Shown piece by piece: positions 47,701 to 55,841 of a DNA stretch of 64,000 nucleotides (within the stretch, counting starts at the first letter, position 1; each line of letters begins with the position of its first letter). The notes under the pieces were generated by a model. That model saw only the letters and a list, made by a program, of their open reading frames with translations. It did no database searches and was not told where the DNA came from. Position numbers and translations under genes: made by a program. This DNA is from Fistularia commersonii (taxonomy: Eukaryota; Chordata; Actinopteri; Syngnathiformes; Fistulariidae), in assembly GCA_037954325.1 (NCBI GenBank), contig JBBMNZ010000028.1, positions 11,807,501-11,871,500 of the forward strand, given 5' to 3'.

Positions 47701-50700
47701 TGGAAAAACATTTGAAAATTACAGTAAGTCGGCTGACACCCAGTTGTCATGAGGGAGCTGTCAACCCAGTTAGATAGTTGCTATAAAGACACAACTGTTG
47801 TTTATTACTCTGTGGTAATGGATTATATGCAATGTAAAATTTACAAAGACAAAGCACTGTATCCAGGGCTAGATAATGAATGGAGAGTGATTTCTGTTCT
47901 GTATATATATATCACTATGCCTGAATTTAATTGGCCTTTATTTGTAGTAGTATTTCTCATAAATATTTAGATGTGACATTTTACATTATGTTAACATACA
48001 ACTGCTTGTTTTTAACATTTCCTTTATCCCCTTCTCTTCCAATCACATCCCATCTCAGATTGCAGATGGCATGGCCTTCATTGAACGGATGAACTACATC
48101 CACAGGGACCTGAGGGCAGCCAACATTCTAGTGGCTGATAACCTGGTGTGTAAAATCGCAGACTTTGGATTGGCTCGGCTCATTGAGGACAACGAATACA
48201 CAGCCAGACAAGGTATGGGTTAAATACTGGATATGATTGGTTCACTGTGATGCTGCATAAATGATAAGTAGACTGCTAATAAATTCCAAACACTTAGAGG
48301 TCAAAATGAAACAGAAATGGAGAAAGCATGCATGTCTTAAAGAGGTCAAAATGAAACAGAAATGGAGAAAGCATGCATGTCTTAATGACAACCCAGATTT
48401 TTTATCTGAGCTCCATATTCAAACCTGATATAGTTTTGAAGTATTTTCTTGATTCCTCTTTCACTAGGTGCTAAATTTCCAATCAAGTGGACTGCTCCAG
48501 AAGCTGCTCTATATGGCCGTTTCACTATCAAATCTGATGTGTGGTCATTTGGCATACTACTGACTGAACTGGTGACCAAGGGCAGAGTACCATATCCAGG
48601 TAATGATATTAGCCACAATGCTAAAGTAGTTAAACCTTTCCTGCAGTATTTTCACTTAGCATATATTTTTTACTTGTCTTTTTTCTCAATGCATTGAGTT
48701 ATTTGCTCTAAAAAAGGTTTCATTATGTGGCTTTATTCATCAGACATTGACCTGTATTATCTCGCATTTGCATATTAGGGTTGAACAGTGTCTAGGAGAT
48801 ATGAGTCAGCACAGATGTTTCAGGATTCATCTGTCCATGAGAAAGGACCGTATTTTCTGCACTTTAAGGCGCATCAGATTATAAGGTGCACCTTCAATGA
48901 ATGGCCTATTTTAAAATGTTTTCATAAACAGTATAAGGCACAGCGCATCATAAGGCGCATAGAATAGAAACTACTGTAGTGACTGGGGTTGCGATATGCA
49001 TCCACTAAATGAAGCTGCACTAAAGGGAATGCCTACAAAGCAGTTAGATAAGTCAGTCAGTAAAAACTTATTATTAGAACACAAACCAACGTTCTGACAG
49101 CTCCCAAAAATGCACTCCCAAAACAAGTTGGAGCGTTCACAATACAGTACCGAACGTAACGGTAGCTCTTACCGGTATTTATGCCGCCTTCGTTGAAAAC
49201 AATGCATTTCCAACTCCATTTGCCACAGTTCAAAGCTTTTCATAAAACAAAAGCACCAAGAAGGATCACATCTAAATTCATTGATCATGTTGCTAACTAG
49301 CACTGTTGCCTTTATTCAAATAGTGACTGTAGAGACGCTTCTACTTGCTGCTCTGTTCAACAACCCACTGTTGGAGTTTGTCCTCCTACTATGGCCAGTT
49401 TCCGTGTTTCCTCGGAAACTCTGTTTAGTCTTCCTGACTTGGCGCAGGTCATCTTGTTGCTTCCTCCACTTCCGTACCATTGATTCATTAATGTTGAATT
49501 CTCTCGCTGCTGCTCTATTTCCATGTTCTTCTGCGTGACTGATCGCCTTGAATTTGAACTCTGCGTCATAAGCTTGGCTCTTGAAAGATGCCATTTTGGG
49601 GTCTTATTACACACAAGAGTGATGTGGGACTAGAATTCCCCTTTACCGTTTTTACCGCTGCTACATCGACCACGCCCTGTGACTACGGTAGCCATAATTA
49701 ACCAATATTGATCCATATATAAGGCACATCAGATCATAAGGTGCACTGTCGGTTTTTGAGAAAATTAAAGGCTTTTAGGTGCGCCTTATCGTGCGGAAAA
49801 TACGGTACTTCTTACATTCTGCCTGTCTGCCACCTCAAGCCTGCCCCTGCTGTCTGAGAGGGGAACTGCTGTTTTTCCAATGTTGACTGTGATTACACTG
49901 TGACATATGGCAAGCTGTATCACCATGCCTTGTCAAGAGCCATCTGGCTCCATTGGCCACCATTGATTCATTGCCTTGAGTCTAATTAATTCAGTGCATA
50001 GTTTGTGGTACTGAAACCTCATTGCCTTATCCAAAATGGGGAAATCACTCAATGGGCATTTGTAATACTTGCTGTGAAATGCAGTCTTTTTGTTTAGAAG
50101 CTGCTAGAGGTTGTAATAAAAGACAAAGTTCTCTATAGGAACACAGTTTTGTGTTTTTGTCAGTGTTTTATTTAAATAAATTTGTATTGACACAATGTTG
50201 CAGACATGCTATTAAAGTAGGGGCCCAAGATACAACAAATCAGGCTAACATTTGAACATCTGACATACCACCACATGCATATTGTGGTCTCAGCCATTGC
50301 TCCAGGCCTTCCTCTCTCCAAGTGTGAGATAATCTGATCCCCACTCTCCCAGAGAGGAGATGGGGAGGTAGGGGGTGGTGGGGGGGGGTTGTGGTGGGAT
50401 CATGCCACTGACTCTGAGTCATAATCTCTTTCGGCTATTTTAACGTCATTTGAGCTCCCAATGGAGCTGTAGCTACACTGTGTCACACAGTTAACTAAGA
50501 CTGTCTTCCTGTCCTGGGAAGAAATCAACAAACCCAGTGCTCTGTAAAGGCGAAACGTGCTGCTTGATTTTTATTTATCTATATCAATTTTCTGTGTACC
50601 TTTCTAATTCTCACTTTCCAAATTGCACAAGGGCAAGAACTATATGGTCGTCCTTAATTTTTTTTTTTCATATTAACATTTTCGTTTTTTCTTTCAAAGG

Positions 50701-53306
50701 ACTTTGCTTATTTGTTGTATAATATACAATTTTTAACTATATTATACAAATAATATTTACTTTCTCACACTGACTAACTTAATGTTGTCTTTCACTTATT
50801 CCAAAAATCTCCTCCTTGGTCTTCCGTTTGGCCTCCTGTCTGGCATTTCTAACCTCAGCATCTTTCTGCCAATATAGTCACTATATCCCCCTAATACATG
50901 TCCAAACCCTCAGAGGTGTCTCTAGGGGGAACCCTTTTCTCTGTATCCTCCTCACTCACACCAACTAACTTCCTGTCCTCTTTCACTACATCCATAAATC
51001 TTCTCTTCAACTCCAGCATCCTTCTCCCAACATATTCAATATACCTCCTCTGTACATCACCAAACCATCTCAGCCTGGCTTCTCTGACCTTATTTCCAAA
51101 ACATCTAACCTGTGCTGTCCCTCTGATGGATTACTTCCTTATGTTATCCATCCATGTCACTTTGAAAGGATATCTCAACATGTTCATCGCTGCTACCTTC
51201 AGCTCTGCCTCCTATCTCTTCCTCAATGCCCACGTCTCTAAATCACACAATATTGCTTGTCTTATTACCGTCTTATACAAGCCTTTCCTTTAATTCTGGT
51301 TGATGGTCTTTTACCACACATCACACCAGACACTCCACCTGTTTGAACCTGTTTTACATGGTTCTTCATCTCTTCTACACACTTTAAGGAGCCTGGAAAT
51401 TTTCACCCGAGGTACTTAAAATCTTCCACCTTCTTTATCTCTACTCCTCGTAGCCTCAGAGTTCCATATGGAAGATTATTTTTCGCTGTGGCTAACTTTT
51501 ATTCCTCTCCTTTCCAGAGCATTTCTCCACCACTCTAGATTTTCTTCCACCTCCTCCCTCCTCTTACCACCGATCAAATGCAAACATCTTACACCATGGA
51601 GATTAGTGTCTAACTTCTTCTGTCAGCTGGTTCATGACATCACCATGGCAAACAAGAAGGGGCTTGGTGCTATACTTTTTCTAGACCAAAGCACAATGCA
51701 GTCCCCCCTGACCTTGTCTGTACTCCCATCAACATTGTCATATCTGTATCATAGTGCTGCTTCCAAATGCTTACTTCTGCCCTTAGTCTAGCTCCATCTA
51801 CTCTTTACAATAATGTCAGTATATAACGATTCCTTATCTTTATACCTTTGTGGTTGCCACTATTCTGCATGTCTTTCCTCTTCTTAAAAATGTCTCCAGA
51901 ACATTTCTCAGGTATCCTTTCACCCTCTAAGATCCTGCTTCACAATCTAGCCAAATATTCTACCACTGCCTCTCCTTGACACTTCCATACCTCCACAGGT
52001 AAATCATCAGGACCTACTGCCTTTCCACTCTTCATCATCTGCAGTGCCCTCCTGACTTCATAATTACTAATCTCTGCTATTTCCATCTTCTCATCACTCT
52101 TCTAGCATCTGTCAATACATTTCCCTCTCTATCCTTAATCACCCTAACCTGCTGTACATCCCATCTGTTTCGCCTACTTGTATAAATCAGTCTTTCGTCC
52201 TTACTGTCCGACCAAGCATACAAGCCTTTTGTTCGGCCACATTTACTCTCACTCAACACTGCATCTCCATGTACTCCTATCTACTCTCTTCAGCCCCCCC
52301 TGCATCCTAATACCTCTCTTTAACATCTTTCTCTGTATATAGTTCTGCATTTCCTTATTACTCGACCAAGTCCCCTGCTCCATTTTCCATCCGAATGATA
52401 CACCAAGTACTCTATCTAAATCTGTATGATCACATTAGCTGCAATTGTCCAGAAGGACGAGGCCTGTTAGAGCGTTTTATGAAGCTCAATTGTTCTTCTG
52501 CATGAAAGCTAGTATGTCATTTGTTCATGGACGTCTTTATCATACGGTGGTGTTGAGTTGCTGTAAATCATTTTAAAGAGTATGGTCCAGACCAGCTCTT
52601 CATTTAAAATGTCATGAGACAATTGTGTTCTGATTTGGTACAATAGAGATAAAGTCTGACTGAATTTGCTCAAGCAGTATAGAGGCTAGCCACAGCCTTG
52701 GCAGTGACGTTGTGATGTTGTGCTACATGCCCGTGTGCAATGACCATCTTATTTAAAAGCCATCTGCTAATTTCTCCAGTGTTCTCATTGGGTCTTTCAC
52801 TTGATTGTAATGTACATATTACATGTGACAGTAAATCCACTGATTCTGAAAGGAATCTATCCCTGATGTGTGGAATAAAGATATATTCTACTGAATTCAA
52901 TTACTAATAATCATGAAACCCTGCCGTTACCATAGCCATCTACTGTATTATTTCTTCTAGAGATTTAAAAGAATTGATATTGGAATTTTATATCAACGCC
53001 AGTGGGTATTTTGAGTGCACTTTACCCAAACCTGACACGATTGTGAACTCAAATGCTGCAGTGAGTGTAATTTTTTTTTTTCTGTGTGTCAATGCAGGTA
53101 TGGTCAATCGAGAGGTGCTTGAGCAGGTGGACCGAGGATACCGCATGCCCTGTCCTCAAGGTTGCCCCGAGTCTCTCCATGAAATGATGAGACAATGCTG
53201 GAAGAAAGAGCCTGATGAGAGACCGACATTCGAGTACATCCAGTCCTTTTTGGAAGACTACTTCACAGCCACAGAGCCACAGTACCAGCCAGGGGACAAT
53301 CTCTAG
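38422..53306 (+). CDS. yes1: yes1: Src-family non-receptor tyrosine kinase Yes
   Basis: Eleven coding exons join in frame to 547 aa (human 543), with exon lengths 100, 99, 104, 150, 156, 180, 77, 154 and 132 matching the Src-family pattern. MGC at the N-terminus gives Gly2 myristoylation and Cys3 palmitoylation, so it acts at the inner plasma membrane. SH3 about 96-155 (ALYDY 102-106), SH2 about 162-258 (Arg189), kinase about 281-535: glycine loop GQGCFG 288-293, Lys309, HRD 398-400, DFG 418-420, activation Tyr430, inhibitory C-terminal Tyr541 in PQYQPG. The unique region with repeated TPFGGAS and the tail [12 protein letters not shown] identify Yes rather than Fyn or Src. Odd: the SH2 FLVRES motif reads FLARES. 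Divergent from adcyap1, convergent with clul1. Confidence 0.98.
38705..40250 (+). other. yes1: yes1 intron 2
   Basis: Non-coding; contains a degraded SINE at about 39745-39895 and nothing else recognised. Confidence 0.7.
39745..39895 (+). repeat. SINE fragment
   Basis: 'agcatgttctcccctcctcagtccaaaaacatgcagg' in parts and 'ggtcaagggtgaccctgcctcttgcccatgg' in parts match the fish SINE body. Confidence 0.65.
40251..40350 (+). CDS. yes1: yes1 coding exon 2 (SH3, first half)
   Basis: 100 bp, acceptor catactatag, donor caacac|gtaaga. Encodes [19 protein letters not shown] and the RT loop of SH3. Confidence 0.98.
40351..42206 (+). other. yes1: yes1 intron 3
   Basis: AT-rich non-coding sequence with an irregular (AGT)n/(AAT)n stretch near 41725-41775. 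No gene recognised. Confidence 0.7.
42207..42305 (+). CDS. yes1: yes1 coding exon 3 (SH3, second half)
   Basis: 99 bp, acceptor tttatttag, donor gctgaaga|gtaaga. Encodes EGDWWEARS and [10 protein letters not shown], the ligand-binding face of SH3. Confidence 0.98.
42806..42885 (+). repeat. SINE 3' fragment
   Basis: 'agctggatagtgggctccag' followed by 'ccctgactgcaggataagcag' is the 3' part of the common fish SINE body; lies in yes1 intron 4. Confidence 0.65.
42955..43058 (+). CDS. yes1: yes1 coding exon 4 (SH2, first part)
   Basis: 104 bp, acceptor cttttggcag, donor actaagg|gttagt. Encodes [16 protein letters not shown] and the phosphotyrosine-binding segment GTFLARESE with Arg189; the residue before the Arg is Ala instead of the usual Val or Ile. 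Confidence 0.98.
43251..43400 (+). CDS. yes1: yes1 coding exon 5 (SH2, second part)
   Basis: 150 bp, acceptor gattttaaag, donor ctacacag|gtatgt. Encodes [20 protein letters not shown] through LQKLVKHYT. Confidence 0.98.
43585..43790 (-). repeat. SINE fragment, minus orientation
   Basis: 'agcgctttgcactgg' and 'attcacccattcacacac' are the reversed tail of the fish SINE also seen at 1245; 'gagccagagactc' near 43748 belongs to the reversed head. Lies in yes1 intron 6. Confidence 0.6.
43923..44078 (+). CDS. yes1: yes1 coding exon 6 (SH2-kinase linker and glycine loop)
   Basis: 156 bp, acceptor cttgttccag, donor ggatgg|gtaaga. Encodes the linker with [11 protein letters not shown] and the nucleotide-binding loop [10 protein letters not shown]. 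Confidence 0.98.
44079..46129 (+). other. yes1: yes1 intron 7
   Basis: Two-kilobase non-coding intron; no repeat or gene recognised with confidence. Confidence 0.65.
46130..46309 (+). CDS. yes1: yes1 coding exon 7 (kinase N-lobe)
   Basis: 180 bp, acceptor ttgtttcag, donor gcaaag|gtaaaa. Contains the VAIK lysine (Lys309), helix C ([11 protein letters not shown]) and the gatekeeper region IVTEFM. Confidence 0.98.
46310..47177 (+). other. yes1: yes1 intron between coding exons 7 and 8
   Basis: Contains a reversed retroposon tail at 46865-46930 ('ctttattgatacccgtacgg', preceded by (AGATA/AGATGAGATA)n). Otherwise nothing seen. Confidence 0.6.
46865..46930 (-). repeat. Retroposon tail, minus orientation
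   Basis: Reverse complement reads 'ccgtacgggtatcaataaag' followed by (TTATCTCATC)n, the same terminus type as at 24000. Confidence 0.55.
47178..47254 (+). CDS. yes1: yes1 coding exon 8
   Basis: 77 bp, acceptor ttgttacag, donor gcacag|gtcaga. Encodes [19 protein letters not shown] and the following MAAQ. Confidence 0.98.
47255..48058 (+). other. yes1: yes1 intron between coding exons 8 and 9
   Basis: Non-coding, no repeat family recognised. Confidence 0.65.
48059..48212 (+). CDS. yes1: yes1 coding exon 9 (catalytic loop, DFG, activation loop)
   Basis: 154 bp, acceptor catctcag, donor gacaag|gtatgg. Contains [17 protein letters not shown] and EDNEYTARQ with the activating Tyr430. Confidence 0.98.
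48296..48385. repeat. Perfect tandem duplication, 45-bp unit
   Basis: The block beginning 'agaggtcaaaatgaaacag' and ending 'gcatgcatgtcttaa' occurs twice head to tail (48296 and 48341) without mismatch, in the intron between yes1 coding exons 9 and 10, about 80 bp before the acceptor. Confidence 0.97.
48468..48599 (+). CDS. yes1: yes1 coding exon 10
   Basis: 132 bp, acceptor tttcactag, donor atccag|gtaatg. Encodes [19 protein letters not shown] and [18 protein letters not shown]. Confidence 0.98.
48848..49805 (-). mobile_element. pogo/Tigger-like DNA transposon, second copy, internally deleted
   Basis: Left end ccgtattttctgcactttaag and right end ...cgtgcggaaaatacgg are inverted repeats, with subterminal 'ataaggtgcac' blocks repeated near each end. 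TA follows the right end; the left flank is GA. A transposase N-terminus lies inside on the minus strand. At 958 bp the catalytic domain is absent. Confidence 0.85.
49316..49594 (-). pseudogene. pogo-type transposase N-terminus (Brinker-like HTH)
   Basis: A 92-aa frame starts [20 protein letters not shown] and continues [20 protein letters not shown], the helix-turn-helix of POGK-type pogo transposases. The frame ends after about 90 residues. Differs from the copy at 28274, so two related subfamilies are present. Confidence 0.75.
49806..50759 (+). other. yes1: yes1 last intron, middle part
   Basis: Non-coding. G-rich tract (ggggaggtagggggtggtgg...) at 50361-50399; otherwise nothing recognised. 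Confidence 0.55.
50361..50399 (+). repeat. G-rich low-complexity tract
   Basis: At least four runs of three or more Gs within 39 bp, on the transcribed-RNA strand of yes1. Confidence 0.85.
50760..52440 (-). mobile_element. RTE-clade retrotransposon fragment
   Basis: Same family as 15600-18095: on the minus strand shared phrases such as 'gtgccaaggagaggcagtgg' and the reverse complement of 'ccatcctcatcattcccgaag'-type blocks. The (plus-strand) lines 'ctagcatctgtcaatacattt' and 'aagatcctgcttcacaatct' match near-identical lines in the other copies. Full of stops; both ends truncated. Lies in the last yes1 intron. Confidence 0.72.
52441..53097 (+). other. yes1: yes1 last intron, 3' part
   Basis: Non-coding up to the acceptor at 53097, with a pyrimidine tract (about 53070-53083) in front of it. 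Confidence 0.65.
53098..53306 (+). CDS. yes1: yes1 last coding exon (kinase C-lobe and tail)
   Basis: Acceptor tcaatgcag; stop TAG at 53304-53306. Encodes [18 protein letters not shown] to the tail PQYQPGDNL with the CSK-type regulatory tyrosine (Tyr541). Confidence 0.98.
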
Positions 53307-54950
53307 TCTGGGGCTGGGGGCAAACTGGCACCAAACAGAGCTATTACATCAGTGGAGATCAAAGCTTGGGAAAACAGAACTTTCAACAGGTCTAACAAAT
53401 GGGGAAACTTGATGAAGCTAGTGAGAGCGTTTTTGTGTGACAAATCAGTCCACAAGCACACTAGCTTACTTGCAAATGCAAGAAGAAAATGTTTTCTATT
53501 GTATGCTAGTGGAATTGCCACAAGTGTGCAGGGTAGATGCTGGTACATTAAGCTCTGGGAATCATGATAATTAGAGTAATCCATACAGACTGGCCAAGAC
53601 ACTGTGATCACTAATAGAGGGAACTTTTCCTAAATTAAAATAGATGGCTTCTTGGCAAATGCAAAATTGTTTTTTTTTTTGTTTTTTTTTTAATTTTATT
53701 TTTCTTTTAACTTTTTTAAAATGATAAATGTCCCCTTTCATTTCTCTTTTTAACCTATTTTGCAACATAGATCTTTGATACTAGAGCCAAGATGTTTTAT
53801 ATGTCCAATAGATTGGTTTAATAAAGTAGGTTGACTGGTATGCTTTTTTTTTTTTCAAGTGACCAAGAACTGGTTGGAATGTCAAGTGTGCTGTGACCTT
53901 TGCTGCGGAAGGGCAAGGTGTGAAGATAGTGAAAACTGTATGGATGCAGGCATATTCCGGGGGATCAATGCAGATGTACAGTATGTGCAAAAAATCCTAT
54001 GTATCTTTAGCAAGTGAGATCAGTTGGTGAATGGGAGAGAATATGAAAAGTGATCCGTATGAAGCTTTTTTAACAGATACATAATGGAAAACAAGGACTT
54101 GAAATCATAGTGGGATTCTTATTATTTGTAAGTGGGGAAAACAGACATTTCCACTTAACTTTTTTTTTTAACTTTATTATCAATATGACATGCAAGATTG
54201 ACATTTGCTTTTTACAACTTTCCCAGTGCTACATACAGTATTAAGATAATATAGGTAACGTTGGAGCATATAAATCACCCAAGAAACTTTTGATTGTACA
54301 AGTCTGTCCAACAAAATCATTAGGTAAAATCCATCTGATATAAATGTGCTTTTTTTACTTAGAACCATCTCAGCTAAAAAGACTGCTTTACCCAACCCCA
54401 CCTACAGCAATATCTTTTGCTACATTTGTGAGCCATTCTTTTAATTGTCTTATGGTGTAGAACATCTGACATGGCTTGAGTATCTCTCATCATTCTCCTG
54501 TTTGTCCTTCGTTGAAAAGCTAGTGCATAAGTCATGTGCAAAGGAAAACACCTTGCATACAGCATGGACAGATCTGGACTGTTGAATTTAGACAATGAGA
54601 ATATAATGTCTAAATTCTGAGAGGTACTTCCACTGTCCACTTCCTCTCTTTGTGTGTGTGTGTGTGTGTGTGTATGTGTGTGTGCGCGCATGCGTGCGCG
54701 AGAGAGAAGTTGGGAATTTAAAAATATTATTGATTCCTTGATTATCATCAAGGAATTAAGCTGATAAATTGGACAAAGATGTGAACATTTTTTTTGATCA
54801 AATTTCTCTTCATGCTTCATCACAAAAACCCAATATGTGATTATTCCTAAAGATAGTTCCCTAACTAGTAGTGAGATGAGGAACAAGTATGGAATTAAGA
54901 ACGGTAATGAATTTGTACAGGAAAAAAATAAAAGTTTTACTAAATGTTTT
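53307..54950 (+). other. yes1: yes1 3' UTR (probable)
   Basis: Two AATAAA signals follow the stop codon, at 53820-53825 and 54927-54932, predicting 3' UTRs of about 0.5 and 1.6 kb. The longer form includes a GT microsatellite. The 170-aa minus-strand frame at 54374-54886 overlaps this repeat and has no recognisable domain. Which site is used cannot be seen. Confidence 0.6.
54648..54712. repeat. (GT)n-(GC)n alternating microsatellite
   Basis: GT tract passing into gcgcgcatgcgtgcgcgag, within the presumed long yes1 3' UTR. Confidence 0.95.
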
Positions 54951-55089
54951 CAGTAAAGTGTTTTCGTAATTTCTCAGTGACAAAATGGGACTCACTGAAT
55001 AGAAATCTTAACTGCTGAAAAGCCATGAAAATACACCTTTCAAGGATTTTATCGTCAAATACATAAATCTGTTTCACAAATCTTAACAA

Positions 55090-55637
55090 TTGCTTACATG
55101 TTTTATTTCTTAAGAGGGACGCACCCACAAACAATCAGTCATGTCTTTATTGATACTTATTTTGCCATCATTCTAATTCATGATGTCAAAAATAAATATA
55201 CGGTAATCAAATTTATTTTGACTTTAAAGATGGACTAAAAGGCTCAAAAATTAATGGCAAAGAAGGGGAATAAAAAGTATATGAGGCGTTTAACGTCTGC
55301 AGGGCATTGTAAATACATTTCTGGTCAAAGAGCAATGCATCATCAGTATTATTTAATCCATAACTATAATGCATGTAGAACCTCTTAGATCATTTAAAAA
55401 TCTACATTTCTCAATTTTCTCCATTGTGTCATTGTTAATTCCAACAGAAAACAGTTACACACTTTGCTACATCAGAATACTTCTTAGGTTCGGTTCAAGA
55501 AGAAAACTTTGTCTTCAGAAAAGCTGGTCATCCTCATATCTGTAAAGCAAAATATTTCATATTAATGAAAGGATTTGTACATTATAAATATCTGAATAAT
55601 GTCAGAAAGGGTTTAGCCATTAAATAAATGCCTCCGA
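55090..55637 (-). other. clul1: clul1 3' UTR candidates
   Basis: On the minus strand AATAAA signals lie at 55217-55212, 55151-55146 and near 55107-55102, all within 550 bp of the clul1 stop. The last is only about 150 bp from the distal yes1 poly(A) signal. Confidence 0.5.
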
Positions 55638-55841
55638 TCAAAACCGAATACACAAGAGCTGCCACCTGATGAGCTCCTTGTATTTGTCCAGAGCCTCCTG
55701 GGTCACATACTGAATGAAGCCTGGTTCATGCAGCTCCAGCTCCATGGGAACAGAAAGAATGAATGTTGGGGAATCAAGGATCTTCACCGCCACCCTGTTC
55801 TCAGTCACAGACACATTCTCTTCATGGGCCTTTGGCGCCAC
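55638..55841 (-). CDS. clul1: clul1 last coding exon
   Basis: Acceptor ctccacag; stop TGA at 55640-55638. Encodes VAPKAHEENVSVTENRVAVK through SVPMELELHEPGF and YVTQEALDKYKEL, matching the conserved end of clusterin proteins. Confidence 0.95.
   Translation of the reverse strand: MAPKAHEENVSVTENRVAVKILDSPTFILSVPMELELHEPGFIQYVTQEALDKYKELIRWQLLCIRF

Noticed and set aside
38422..53306. fyn or src instead of yes1
   Set aside because: The unique region with TPFGGAS repeats, the tail [12 protein letters not shown] and the neighbours adcyap1 and clul1 all point to yes1.
54374..54886. 170-aa minus-strand frame
   Set aside because: Lies in the yes1 3' UTR across a GT microsatellite; no known domain and no splice or promoter context.
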